Of a stretch of DNA of 64,000 nt, positions 38,739-49,386 are shown piece after piece (position 1 is the first letter of the stretch; each line of letters begins with the position of its first letter). The stretch covers positions 124,001 through 188,000 of the forward strand of contig NW_026515523.1 in assembly GCF_014898815.1 (NCBI RefSeq), given 5' to 3'. The notes below the pieces were generated by a model. It did no database searches, was not told where the DNA came from, and saw nothing but the letters and a program-made list of their open reading frames with translations. The stretch is from Panonychus citri (Eukaryota; Arthropoda; Arachnida; Trombidiformes; Tetranychidae). The translations under genes were made by a program, and so were the position numbers.

Positions 38739-39287
38739 ATGAATTTCTTCAATTATTGTTGTGTAACATCATGGAGAAGAATCTCAACAACGGCTTCTCT
38801 TTGGGCAGAACCAATGAAAAAGAAACGACGAATTGATCCAATTTTATTGAAATTGAGAAATGAGAGGAAAGTTAAACGTTTGGAGAAAAATATTCTGAAA
38901 ATTGAAAGAGGAGCAAAACAATTAAAACCAATTGTTGAACTTTCTCTTCCCCCTCATGTTCAAAAAGAAATGGAAATTCGAACCCGTGCCACTTGTGATT
39001 CCAATGCTGAGACCAATTTTCGTAAACTATTAAGATTATGGAATGTGTATCGGACTTACCAAAGTAGATCGGAGTATCGATGTGCCAGAGGATTAATTGC
39101 ATCTCAGGAGAAAGCTCTAGATGAGTTAAAGAAAGTTTCGCCTCATCTTTGGGCTCAGGCAATCGGATTTGATCAAAATCTAATTCCTTATATTGAGAAT
39201 CAAACTGTCAAAACAACACCAGCTAATCCAAATTACACACCGCCTGATGGACACATTAAAGAAACAACCAAAGAATGGAAACTCTAA
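38739..39287 (+). CDS. mRpL40: Mitochondrial ribosomal protein L40, copy 1
   Basis: Component of the mitochondrial large ribosomal subunit. 182 residues in one exon. An N-terminal presequence rich in Cys, Trp and Arg (TSWRRISTTASLW) fits matrix targeting. AEPMKKKRRIDPILLKLRNE and ERGAKQLKPI are the family hallmark, followed by a long charged helix and a Trp/Tyr-rich C-terminal half (LLRLWNVYRTYQ). It overlaps nothing and converges tail to tail on HPF1, with 87 bases between the stops. The copy at 49,387 differs by only two residues (A/S near 160 and T/S near 173). Confidence 0.93.
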   Translation: MNFFNYCCVTSWRRISTTASLWAEPMKKKRRIDPILLKLRNERKVKRLEKNILKIERGAKQLKPIVELSLPPHVQKEMEIRTRATCDSNAETNFRKLLRLWNVYRTYQSRSEYRCARGLIASQEKALDELKKVSPHLWAQAIGFDQNLIPYIENQTVKTTPANPNYTPPDGHIKETTKEWKL

Positions 39288-39374
39288 TTATGTAAACTGT
39301 TTCGATTGGCTTTACTTTAAATAACAAATGTAAAATGAAGTATTGTGTTGAATAGATTTAAGAAGATTCAGATG

Positions 39375-40596
39375 TCATATTTTGAATTTCATCAATTTCT
39401 CATTTTTTCGATTTGCAATATGAGCTTCGATTATTGTCCCAAACTCTTTCCTATTCAAAAGCTCATAAGAAGTATCGAGCAAGAAGATTGTCAATCTGTT
39501 AAAAAACTCGTGGCCAAAACAGAAAAGATCAATTCCTAACTCCAAAGTCATTCCAAAGTCACATTCGTCATTCGCTAAATTAGTTAAATTGACAATTTCT
39601 CTCAGTGATTCGTGAGCTTTGCTCCTCTGTCGATCCTCTTCTGGAATATTAACCAGCTTCAACAGTAATTTTTTGAGATTTTCTGGATTAAAGATATTAA
39701 TTATCAAAAGTCAATCTTTACATGTTTTATCATCAAACTTACGATCAGATTCAGGTAAAGGTCGGTAGCCGACACCTTTTTGAAATGGGACAACAATTCC
39801 AGCGCCATGGAAAGTTTTGGTGACAATTTTTTTCTTCCTTTGTTTGATCTCATCGTTTGTTAGAAAAATGTTGTTTTTTTCAGCATAATTTTTAATTTTT
39901 TCAATCATTTTTTCGGAAGCGATCTTCTTTTTACCTCCTAATTTTCTACTTTTGGCCAAATCCTCACTTTTTGATAGAGAAAAGAACGGATTAAAACATT
40001 AATTTAATTGTAAAATAATTGTATCTTACCAATGAGCCAATAGGCCTGAAAAAAGGTTGTCACCAAGTGGATTGATAAGACATGATTTATCTGGATCATT
40101 TGAAACCACCATGGAAGGTATTTCAGAGGGCGAGTCTCTATGATTAAAACAAAATATCTAAGTGATAATGATTCTACATCTTTTATAAGAATATTTAAAT
40201 TTACCTGAAATACCCAATGTGAAAATTGGACTTTGGGTCACGAAGGACAGTTTGAAGCTCCGGGACATCATAAAAGAAACGATAGTAACATAAAATCATA
40301 TTTGGATCCGTTTGATCCAGAGTTTGATCGTTCAATTTTCCATTAATTAAATCGAAAGGTCCAACTAGAAGAAGATCAAGTTCATCCAATGAACCTAAAA
40401 CAAAGGATGAAAAAATGAGCTACAAAGAAAATAATAGAAAGAAAATAAAAATAAATTCACCTGTTGGATTGAGAGGATTTAATGATGAACAGAAAGCCCA
40501 AAACTTGAAAAAATCTTCCGGCATTGAAACAAGAAAATGTTTCTTTATTTTCTCGTTGATTTGCTTAGAATCAATTGATTTCGATTTTTTGAACAT
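39375..40596 (-). CDS. Hpf1: Histone PARylation factor 1, copy 1
   Basis: Nuclear cofactor that completes the active site of PARP1/2 and directs ADP-ribosylation to serine. Five minus-strand exons in phase: 40,461-40,596; 40,205-40,394; 40,030-40,137; 39,743-39,966; 39,375-39,682; 321 residues (human about 346). Family blocks: SMPEDFFKFWAFC, LLVGPFDLINGK, YYRFFYDVPELQTVLRD, FHIGYFRDSPSE, TKTFHGAGIVVPF, VGYRPLPESD, NLANDECDFGMTLELGIDLF and IIEAHIANR. The PARP-contacting Tyr-Arg pair (about 212-213) and the Asp-Glu pair (about 258-259, human D283/E284) are kept, so it should be functional. It is head to head with RIOK2 across 247 bases. Confidence 0.95.
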
Positions 40597-40843
40597 TTCA
40601 AAATTCAACACGAATGTAAGAGTAAATGTAGATAATCAACAAAGATGAGTTGAAGAAATGTGAAGTTTACTAAAGACCAAGACATGAACAAGATAAGTGT
40701 GTCTTTTAGTCGAAAATCACGTGAGTTACTTTTTTTTTCTTCTCACATGTTAACTTGTTTTTAAAAGGAAGAAAGTGAAATTTGAGTTGTCTTGATTGTT
40801 AATTTATTTTAATTTTAATATTATTGTTTTATTCCCTATCAAA
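40597..40843. promoter_or_regulatory. HPF1/RIOK2 bidirectional promoter, copy 1
   Basis: 247 bases between the divergent start codons. A block with GATAAGTGTGTCTTTTAGTC, a CACGTGAGTTACTTTTT-type run and TTCTTCTCACATGTT is kept in the second cassette (about 51,375-51,450) and again, partly, at about 49,258-49,310. CACGTG here is a perfect E-box; the other two copies read CACATG. Confidence 0.6.
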
Positions 40844-42231
40844 ATGGTTAAACTTGATGCTAACATGTTGAAATATTTGGAAAGTGATGATTTCCGGGTT
40901 ATCACTGCAGTGGAAATGGGAATGAAAAATCATCAACTGGTTCCTGGATCATTGATAAGTTCAATTGCTGGTCTACGTGGTGGTGGAACATCTAAAATTT
41001 TGAACAATTTAACTAAAAATAAATTGTTAGTCTATGAACGAGGTAAAAAATATGATGGATATCGATTGAATTTCCATGGTTATGATAGTCTTGCCCTAAA
41101 TGTTTTGTCTCGACGTGGAGTTGTCAGTCATCTTGGTAATCAAATAGGTAAATTATTTTTTATGTTACTTTTATTTCTTTTATTTCTTCTTCTCCTTGTT
41201 TACAGCTTGAATGATTTAATATTTTGTCTGTAATTTTCATCTTGTTTATTTACTTAGGTGTTGGAAAAGAGTCGGATGTTTATATTGTTGGCAATGAAGA
41301 AGGAGAAAGATTTGCTATGAAACTGCATAGACTTGGTCGTACATCTTTCAGAAAAGTTCATGATAAAAGAGACTATCATCATCATGGCAAAGTCAACAAT
41401 TGGATCTACATGTCCAGGCTTTCAGCTGCCAGAGAATTTTCATTTCTCAAGGCTCTCCATGAAAGAGGATTCCCAGTTCCCAAGCCGATTGATATTAATC
41501 GCCATTGTATTGTCATGGAGCTTATTAATGGAACTTTGTTGAATCATGTGGCCGAGCTTGAAGACAAAGCTACTATTTATGACAGCCTAATGAATTTGTT
41601 GCTTTCTCTTGCTAATGATTATGGTGTTGTTCATGGTGATTTCAATGAATTTAATATCATGATTGACAATGAAAACTTAACACCTATTCTAATTGACTTT
41701 CCACAAATGATTAGTACTAACCATAAAATGGCAAGGGAATATTTCCAACGAGATGTTGAATGTGTTGTTAACATTTTCAAAAGAAAATATCATTTTGAAA
41801 GTGAAGATATTCCAAATTTTGATCGTGATGTGATCATCGATGAAAAAGAAGAAGGAATAATCGGAAATTTATCAACAGAAGCCAATGAATTTGAACCAGT
41901 TATAAACAATGATCTTAGTGATTTAGATGACAATTCCGTTTTACCAGGAACTTCAGAATCAATCTCCAATGAAGAGAATCCACTCAATATTGCTGGTTCA
42001 AAAGTTGGAACTTATTCAGTCGCTGGAAGTACTTTTACCACCGAGATGATTAAAACAAAGTTGCAGAATGAGTTCGCAAGTCGTTCAAGACGAGAGGAAT
42101 TAAAGAAAGCGTCCAAAAGTATCAAGGGAGAGGATTCAAGAGTTCGAAGACAAAGACGTGATAATGATGCAAGAATCAGAGATGACAAAGCTTTAGGTAA
42201 TTCTGATTGGTTTGTTAATCAGTATAAATAA
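40844..42231 (+). CDS. Riok2: RIO kinase 2, copy 1
   Basis: Atypical protein kinase/ATPase needed for late 40S ribosomal subunit maturation. Exons 40,844-41,147 and 41,258-42,231; 425 residues. The N-terminal winged-helix domain (VKLDANMLKYLESDDFRV to about residue 100) is specific to RIO2. The kinase domain has the P-loop GVGKESDVY, the ATP Lys in FAMKLHRLG, the catalytic loop VVHGDFNEFNIMI (about 225-237) and the metal-binding IDFPQMIS Asp (about 247). The C-terminal tail is acidic, then Arg/Lys-rich (RRQRRDNDARIRDDKA). Relative to copy 2 it lacks 48 residues in the acidic tail. AATAAA at 42,268. Confidence 0.96.
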
Positions 42232-43080
42232 TGAAAGTTGTTCATCAATATATTGATTGATTGTCCAAATAAAATTGTAAATGAATTCTGTAAAACAATT
42301 GTATTGTTATATTTTTCTCGCACTAAAAGTTTCAATGCTCATTCAACCTTTGATCAGAAATGAAATCTAATCAGTCTCATTTTCCTTTTAATTATACTTC
42401 AAATGGTCGACTAATTAAGTATGAAAAAAATGGAAGATAATTGATTTATGATAAAACGTCAACTTGTAATTTATTTAATTGTAAATTTATTGTTTAATAT
42501 CAGAAACATTGGTTACAGTTTCAAATGAATAATTAAAGAAACTTGAAAATTAATTAAACTAAAGGAGATCAATTAGAGTGAGAGCTCAAAAAGATGAGCT
42601 TAATTGTGATAAATTAATAGATTGTAATCAATGAGAAGCTAATTGTAAATCGATTTCAATCCAGATAATGGCAATGGTTAATTCACATGATTAGATTAAA
42701 TAGGATTTAGATGAAACAATTAAGTATAAAAGTCAAAATAAGAAACCATTTAAAAAAAAGATATTGATGAACTAAAGAAGATCATGATAAAGATCAATCA
42801 ATTGAGTTTAAATGTAGGAATTAAATTATCAATAATTGAAGAAGAAAAAACATCATTGACAATCAGAAAGTCATGTTGATGTTTAAAATTATCAACTTAA
42901 TAAAATGATACAAATAATGACATGAATAGAGTGAGACTTGATTACTTCAGGTTGATTAAAATGACAAAAGTGCTTAGTTAATTTAGATGATTAGAACGAT
43001 TTTTTAGCCTAAAAATGGAGAGTAAATTGATAATTGACAAGGATACGAAATCGAATTGATGAGCAAGATAAATTTTCGAT
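42232..43080. other. RIOK2 3' flank up to the Dscam-type pseudogene
   Basis: Source of repeated blocks. The first about 60 bases recur at about 60,120-60,180. The stretch at about 42,345-42,470, containing GAAATGAAATCTAATCAGT, recurs at about 46,980-47,070. Confidence 0.8.
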
Positions 43081-44230
43081 CTATTGAGGATAATCGTAGA
43101 AGTGTCGAGCACCTCCGAGAGTAGAATTACGTTTTTCTGTACCAACTGGTATTTTCGAGTAAGCAGTCGGAAGTTGACCATTGAAAGAATCTTCGAAAGG
43201 TTTAGAAGCAACTAGAGACATTGTCTTATCATGGTCAACGAATCGTTGAACTGTTCCAAAAGTGGTTCCAGTGGATCGATTGTAAGCCAAAGTTCCTGCT
43301 TGAGATGCTTGACAAAATTCAAAGTTTGTCTTGGCCATGGCTTCAAGTCGAGCCTTTTTCACAAAGACAAAAGCAATAACAATAACAATAATGATCGAGG
43401 CAACACTGATGGTGATAGCGGGAAAATAAACCATAGCACCAAAAGATGATGACATTGACCCATGAACTGGACCAGCACCTCCTAAAAGTGAGGTCGAATC
43501 GTAAGATGAACCTGAGAATGTTAAATCATTAAGAGATCGACCAGTTTTAGAGGTTATTATTTGACTCGGATCACTGATGCCATGTTCATTTGAAGCAGTA
43601 ATGTAGAGCTTATAAATTGTCGATGGATTAAGTGAGGTCAAAGTGTATTCATTGACCTCTTTACCATCATAGGTTAATGCTAATTCCTTCCAGTCGGGTT
43701 CATCAAATTCTTTGAAATGTAATTGAATCAATTGAACAGAATCCGTTCCAGAAGTAACATTGTATTTCAAACTAAGACTGTCTGGTGTTGTCGATAGGAC
43801 TTTAAATCGAGGTGAGGGCGGAACATTGCCCAAAGGGTTTCAGCCAAGATTTCCTGATACTCAGGTCCACTTCCAGCTGAATTATAAGCTTTGACTGTGA
43901 TCGCATAAGTTGTTCCCTTGACCAATGAGGTTAGCAAATATTCATAAGTGTGGTTGTGAGAAGCAGCATCAATCGTTTTCAGAGAGTGCGGTGTCTTGAA
44001 GTCACCCGCTCGTCGATAGCCAACATAATAGCCCAAAATTTTGCCGTTCCATTTATCTCGAGACGGTGGTTTTCACGAGACTCGAATAGTAGTTGGTCCA
44101 GTAACGGACAATATAACCTAAAATGGGTGAAGCATTGGACGACGGGGCTGCCCAGTTAAGGCTTACACTTCGAGACCAAGCTTGGCGAATCATCAAGTTC
44201 TGAGGCGCAGGTGGAACTTCAATAATAGTA
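43081..44230 (-). pseudogene. Dscam-type 3' pseudogene A (FN3 domains, membrane span, tail)
   Basis: Minus-strand paralogue of the 3' end of the intact gene at 60.7-62.3 kb. It starts at PPAPQNLMIRQAWSRSV (first FN3), then lacks about 65 residues between RYW and GPTTIRVS. The Trp codon of the following S-W-P-P position is TGA. A further single-base shift occurs near 43,830 (ETLWAMF versus GNVPPSPR). After that a 250-codon open frame runs through the last FN3 domain, a membrane helix (TISVASIIIVIVIAFVFV) and a tail ending ARHFYDYPQ. It has no Ig domains or signal peptide. At about 44,230 it passes directly into an HPF1 fragment. Confidence 0.9.
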
Positions 44231-44475
44231 AGATTTGTCTGGATAATTAGAAACAACCATGGAAAGTATTTCAGAAGGTGAATCTCTATGGTCGAACAAT
44301 GATAAACATTCATGAAAATTTACTTTTTTAATTAAGTGGATCTAATGATGAACAGAAAGACCAGAATTTGAAAAAAATCTTCAGGCATTAGAACAAGAAA
44401 ATGTTTCTTTATTTTCTCATTGATTTGATTAGAGCCAATAAACTTTGACTTTTTGGTGAACATTTTAAAAATCAA
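44231..44475 (-). pseudogene. HPF1 fragment (third copy)
   Basis: Two pieces match HPF1: part of exon 3 (about 44,231-44,295, around AACCACCATGGAAAGTATTT) and exon 1 with its start codon (about 44,340-44,465). Exon 2 is missing between them and small indels are present. It resembles the 51-kb copy slightly more than the 40-kb copy (GTGAACATTTT at the start codon). It cannot make HPF1. Confidence 0.88.
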
Positions 44476-44743
44476 ATCAAATCAAAAGTAATTGCAGAAT
44501 CTACATTTTGATTTACCATAGACGCTGATTAGATTTTGAAAATGACCTCTAGATTACATTAAGGACTTGTTTAAGGTTAATTTTTGGATTAATTACTATT
44601 AACTTAATGACAGAATATGTAAGTTAAACCATAAGATTGCGAAAATAAGTTGGAATTAAATTTAACATCAAATAGATTAATTATTTTAATCCAGAACTTT
44701 TTCTTTCCGAAGAGAAAGTTCTTGAGGATTATCGAGTAGCCGA

Positions 44744-45562
44744 TTATTTACTTGGTTTGGATGAACCAAACTGAGCCGTAGGTTCAGTGAATGGAAATCG
44801 ACTGAAATCTTCCGATGAAAGATATTTTTTGATCCCAGGCAGAGCCTCAATTCGTGATAAATAGTTGTTAATTGTTGATACATTTTCGTCTTCCAATTTA
44901 CTTGAATCATAGAGACGAATGTAGTCCAAAATTGAATACAGCATAAAGTCAACGTAAGTAATACGATCACCCATCAGGTATTGATTTTTACCGATAAATT
45001 TTGCGAGTTGAGATAATTTAACAGGTAAATTAGCTGATAATTTACCTTCTAACTGTTTAAATGCCTCTTTGTCTCTAGAGTACCAAACTTCAGCACAGGA
45101 CGCATCTAATTCAACTGTAAATTGTTCAGCAATGTCCAATTTAGTAATTTCCTCAAATGATTTACCAACCAATCCATGTTTTCGAGCTAAGTATCGTAGT
45201 ATAGCCACAGTCTGTTTGATAATTAAATTAGATTTTGATTAGATGATAGAGAAAACAAAGATTGGGTTGATCAAATTCCCTTTATCATAGACCAACAGAC
45301 AATTAATAAATTCAATAGAATAATTAACTGAGTAACTTACCTGAGTGATTTTAACACCTTCGTCCTTGTCTATGTAATAAGGTAAATTAGGAAAGTCAAG
45401 GTTGAGATTGAATTTCTCGTCAAGCCATTCACTCCGATCGAAATCAGGCTCAGGTCCAAAAGAGTAGCTTTTCATTTCGTACTCTTGACCAACATGAGCT
45501 AATAATAAGCGAATAGGTTCACAGAGGCCTCGAAACTTCCAATAGCCAAGAACTGGAGCCAT
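44744..45562 (-). CDS. Glutathione S-transferase, mu class
   Basis: Cytosolic detoxification enzyme conjugating glutathione to electrophiles. Two exons, 45,341-45,562 and 44,744-45,211 (phase 0), encode 229 residues. The thioredoxin-fold domain begins MAPVLGYWKFRG with the catalytic Tyr at position 7. RSEWLDEKFNLNLDFPNLPY is a mu-class signature. The glutathione-binding ITQTVAILRYLARKH has Thr where Ser is usual. The all-helical C-terminal domain includes GDRITYVDFMLYSILD. No lesion is visible. It sits between pseudogene fragments, so its position is probably a product of the local rearrangements. Mu GSTs are expanded in mites. Confidence 0.93.
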
Positions 45563-45645
45563 AATTAGATCAACGGTCTAAATGCAACACAAAACGAAAA
45601 CTCTAGTTTATCAAATCTTCTGATACAATAACAATGAAAGAATCA

Positions 45646-45898
45646 CTAAGTTTTTAACTGATTGAGTTCTTGTTTTAGATACGCAATATTATGGATGGGT
45701 GAGGCTCTAGGGTAACACGATTCAATTTGTTCATAGATATGTTCAGTTGAGGTGCTTGAAGCACCTGGAAAAAGGTAGAAGACAAAACTAAAATCCAATA
45801 GATGGCAGGGTTCGTTCAAATTTGAGAGTCTGACCAAAGAGTAATAGAAGTAAATTTTTACCTGAACAGTTCAGGCTGAACTGAATCAGATTAGTTTT
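45646..45898 (-). pseudogene. Two orphan C-terminal exons
   Basis: A 37-base exon (45,862-45,898) and a terminal exon (45,646-45,764) have clean acceptor and donor sites and join in phase into a 51-residue tail with EHIYEQIESCYPRA and NIAYLKQELNQLKT. No upstream exons of the same gene are seen nearby. The first exon starts in phase 0, which fits the strong donor after VDGNN in the intact Dscam-type gene (60,692), so it could be a detached cytoplasmic-tail end. I do not recognise the family from sequence alone. Confidence 0.45.
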
Positions 45899-46330
45899 CT
45901 AGATGATTAAGAAAAAGTTTCAGCTCTACAAGTAGTCAGATTAATTTCAAGTTTAGTAAACAATCAGTTGATCTTAATCACTCTAGTCAATGTTATTAAA
46001 GTCGTAGACAAACCAATTTAATCAATTTGTTTAATTAACTCAAGGTGTAGACTGATTTTGATTGTTGATTATTAAATTTAGTTACCGATCAATAATTTGT
46101 TCATCATTTTGGGATGATGGTTGAATTATAAGATGATTTGACAATTATTACTCTTTGGTTCTGACTGTATCGTCTTTCCGGCTCAAGATTTGTCCGTAAG
46201 CTCAACTTTTGCAATTTCAGCTGACTTTTTTCGGCTTACGATTACAGCTACATATGGAAATTAACTTAATTGCTCAATTAATTGTGTTTGTTTAAATTGT
46301 TAGGTTAAATAATAAAAGATTTACCTTCAA

Positions 46331-46975
46331 TTGGAATACTTAATTTGCTCCAAAAATCTGGTGATGTTCAATGTTCCCCAATTCCTGGACCTCAACACTA
46401 ATCATTTGCTACTCGATTTGCTGACTATCCATTAAGTCCCGAAGTTGGTGAAGGTCCATATTTCATTGAAGAAGATATCATTCGGTCCAATATTATTGAA
46501 GATCGCGAAGGGACATCTCTCAATCTTACTTTAAATCTAATTGATTTCGCTACATGTAAACCAATTGAAGGAGTAAAAGTTTACATTTGGCAACCCGATT
46601 ACTCAGGTAATGTTATTGTATCACTTTTCTTTCAAAATTAAGACTTAATGATTTACTTTTTCATTTGTGTTAACATAATTTCAGGCATTTACTCGGGATT
46701 CATGGATAAGGCAAGGATAAAACGAGAAAAAATGTATCCCAAAGATGCCAGAAGATTCTTACGAGGAGCTCAAATAACCGACGACAATGGTACAGTCTCT
46801 TTCGAAACACTATTCCCAGGACATTATCCAGGACGAACACCTCATATTCATTATCGAGTCCACACTAAAAATGGAAACGTCGCTCATATCGGTCAAATAT
46901 TTTTCGACGAGTTCACAAGTAACATTATCCATTCAACGTTCCTTACAATACAAGTCCCGTTAAGCTTAGCGATAA
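46331..46975 (+). pseudogene. Intradiol ring-cleavage dioxygenase pseudogene
   Basis: Remnant of a secreted enzyme that cleaves catechols between the hydroxyls using Fe(III). A first coding piece (about 46,331-46,603) reads CSPIPGPQH, then an in-frame TAA at about 46,398, then ADYPLSPEVGEGPYFIEEDI and IEGVKVYIWQPDYSG. After an intron, the second piece (from 46,685) reads IYSGFMDK, FLRGAQITDDNG and FPGHYPGRTPHIHYRVHTKN. The iron ligands are visible: Tyr in GPYF, Tyr in HYPG, and the two His of PHIH. The 3' end is replaced near 46,975 by RIOK2 3'-flank sequence. The family is bacterial/fungal in origin and known as a horizontal acquisition in spider mites. Here it is broken by a stop and truncated. 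Confidence 0.88.
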
Positions 46976-47823
46976 ATCCGATCAACCTTTGATTAGAAAT
47001 GAAATCTAATCAGTTTCATTTTTCCTTTTAGAATTAGCAATTAATTGATTTATGATAAAAACTCCAACTTGTAATTACTTGGTAAGACTTGTAAGAAGTG
47101 CCGAGCATCTCCGAGAGTAGAATTACGTTTTTCTGTACCAACTGGTATTTTCGAGTAAGCAGTCGTAAGTTGACCATTGGAAGAATCTTCGAAAGGTCCA
47201 GCAGCAATTAGAGACATTGTCTTATCATGATCGACGAATCGCTGAACTGTTCCAAAAGTGGTTCCAGTAGATCGATTGTAAGCCAAAGTTCCTGCTTGAG
47301 ATGCTTGACAAAATTCAAAGTTTGTCTTGGCCACGGCTTCAAGTCGAGCCTTTTTCACAAAGACAAAAGCAATAACAATAACAATAATGATCGAGGCAAC
47401 ACTGATGGTGATAGCGGGAAAATAAACCATAGCACCAAAAGATGATGACATTGACCCATGAACTGGACCAGCACCTCCTAAAAGTGAGGTCGAATCATAA
47501 GATGAACCTGAGAATGTTAAATCATTAAGAGATCGACCAGTTTTAGAGGTTATTATTTGACTCGGATCACTGATGCCATGTTCATTTGAAGCAGTAATGT
47601 AGAGCTTATAAATTGTCGATGGATTAAGTGAGGTCAAAGTGTATTCATTGACCTCTTTACCATCATAGGTTAATGCTAATTCCTTCCAGTCGGGTTCATC
47701 AAATTTTTGAAATGTAATTGAATCAATTGAACACAATCCGTTCCAGGAGCAATTTCGTATCTGTTGTTTCAAACTTAATTGTTCCAAAGGATTTAATGAA
47801 AGGTTAACCGATTCCAACCTCAT
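46976..47823 (-). pseudogene. Dscam-type 3' pseudogene B with adjoining RIOK2 3' flank
   Basis: About 46,980-47,070 repeats RIOK2 downstream sequence. 47,090-47,745 (minus) repeats the last FN3 domain, membrane helix and cytoplasmic tail of pseudogene A almost residue for residue from FDEPDWKELALTYDGKEVNE to NSTLG. Both edges are ragged: upstream of FDEPDW the frame becomes unrelated, and after ARHF the tail is lost. There is no signal peptide, Ig domain or complete FN3 set, so it cannot make a receptor alone. Confidence 0.9.
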
Positions 47824-47899
47824 TGAGAGCGATAACTTTTCTCCTCTGACAAAACAAATGATGAAAATGAATAAATTTGATTTGATTATCGGTTTGGTT

Positions 47900-49063
47900 T
47901 TAATTGTTCAATTGTCTAATTGGTTCTGCTAAAAGGATTTTAAATAGGAATGATACAACTTTGATATTAATTGAATTCCCTAATAACTTGTAACATTGTT
48001 TATTGGTTAAATTTGTTGGGAATTTAAAATTATCTGGGAAACACATTAGATTAGCAACTTCTCTTGGTGTAAAGTAACGTAACTTTAAATCACAATTGAT
48101 TGTTTTGTTAAATTGATTGCCGGTTGATTGTTTGTCAGGTGAAATGTTCAACAACGACCCAGTTCCAGTAATCAGTGTACCATAGGAGCGGGTGAAACAA
48201 CAGCTTTTAACACTTTCCATGTTAACAATATCCATGGCGGGTAAATATTTATCGACAATATTTTTGGGAACATTAAATTGATTGTAAATTAATTGATTAT
48301 ATTGTTCATCATTAGGATCATATTGTAGAAATTTTTTTATCCTTATTGGTTCATTGTTGATGGTTTCTTCTATGGGAACATTGATTGATAAATTATCTCG
48401 ACAATGGAAACAAATTTGATCCAAATTAATCTCGGGAACATTCATGATGATGGAATCACTTTTAGGAATGATAAATGATGAAGATGCATTATTTTGATTT
48501 GGCAATTTAGCTAAAAGATAATATCTTAATCTGGTGTTGGGTATTCCAAATTGATTAGGTGATAAAAGAAATTCTCGAATCTCGTAACCACAATTAGTAA
48601 ACACTTCCAGTGCGAGATCATGAGCTTTGGAGGTCTCGAAACCTTTTACATTTTCCAATAAAATCATTCGAGGTTTTTGTTTCCATTGAGGCCAAACATT
48701 GGTCATTAAATGATTAAAAGCATCAGATCTTAAATCATCCAGATCTTTTTTCAATCCTAATCTGGTAAATGGTTGACATGGTGGTGACATTGTTACCAAA
48801 TCAATTGGTTTCTTTGTGATTTCATCCAATTTTAGAGCGGTAATGTTACGAGAGAGTAAATTGTTATCCGGAAAATTATAACGGTAAACACAATTAGCAT
48901 TTGTATTTATATCAATTGCTGTTACATTCACTGGTGAATATAAATTACCTGCTCCAGATGATTGTAAAGCCAAATGCATACCACCAATACCACTGAACAA
49001 TTCAAGTAAATTAAATTCACCAGGTGATTGTGAACAATAATCACACTTTTTCAAACAATTCAT
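47900..49063 (-). CDS. Dnmt2: tRNA (cytosine-38-C5) methyltransferase DNMT2
   Basis: Methylates C38 of tRNA-Asp and some other tRNAs, using a DNA-methyltransferase fold. 387 residues in one exon. Motif I LLELFSGIGGMHLAL (about 19-33) binds AdoMet. Motif IV SPPCQPFTRLG holds the catalytic Cys (about 96). Motif VI is LLENVKGFE (about 135-143). FLLSPNQFGIPNTRLRYYLL carries the RxR motif. The target-recognition CFTRSYGTLITGTGSLL, with its Cys-Phe-Thr, separates DNMT2 from DNMT1/3. The C-terminal TPREVANLMCFPDNF and KLLGNSINIKVV complete the fold. A Cys-rich N-terminus (MNCLKKCDYCSQSP) precedes motif I. The gene is intact although both flanks are rearranged duplicates. Confidence 0.96.
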   Translation of the reverse strand: MNCLKKCDYCSQSPGEFNLLELFSGIGGMHLALQSSGAGNLYSPVNVTAIDINTNANCVYRYNFPDNNLLSRNITALKLDEITKKPIDLVTMSPPCQPFTRLGLKKDLDDLRSDAFNHLMTNVWPQWKQKPRMILLENVKGFETSKAHDLALEVFTNCGYEIREFLLSPNQFGIPNTRLRYYLLAKLPNQNNASSSFIIPKSDSIIMNVPEINLDQICFHCRDNLSINVPIEETINNEPIRIKKFLQYDPNDEQYNQLIYNQFNVPKNIVDKYLPAMDIVNMESVKSCCFTRSYGTLITGTGSLLNISPDKQSTGNQFNKTINCDLKLRYFTPREVANLMCFPDNFKFPTNLTNKQCYKLLGNSINIKVVSFLFKILLAEPIRQLNN

Positions 49064-49195
49064 TTTCTCACAAACAAATGATCAACTAATCTTAATTTAG
49101 AACCAAAACAAAAGCAAACAAGCAATAAAAGAACCATGAAAATCAATAAGAAACAAAACCAATGAAAATATCACCAGAATTTGAGGAAAACTGTA

Positions 49196-49312
49196 ATACA
49201 AAAAGAAAACAAATTGTCACAATTAATTGTTTTCTTTAAAAGGTAAACACATGGAAAAGATAAGTGTGACTTTTAATCGAGAATCACATGAGTCACTTTT
49301 TGTTTTCCTCTG
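49196..49312. repeat. Extra copy of the HPF1/RIOK2 promoter block
   Basis: Matches about 51,320-51,435 and 40,680-40,750: AAAAAGAAAACAAATTGT, GGAAAAGATAAGTGTG and CATGAGTCACTTTTTGTTTT occur in the same order. It stops at about 49,312, immediately before the duplicated mRpL40 upstream block starts. It now lies between the DNMT2 start and mRpL40 copy 2. Confidence 0.85.
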
Positions 49313-49386
49313 AACAGCTGATCGACTCACCTCATTTTGTTGATTGTTTTTGATTTTTTTCTGTTAATTATCTTCATCAATTAAAG

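Noticed and set aside
38872..39162. 96-codon minus-strand frame, repeated at 49,520-49,810
   Set aside because: Antisense shadow of mRpL40, conserved only because mRpL40 is conserved.
43231..43449. 72-codon plus-strand frame, repeated at 47,227-47,445
   Set aside because: Antisense shadow of the Dscam-type tail in both pseudogenes.
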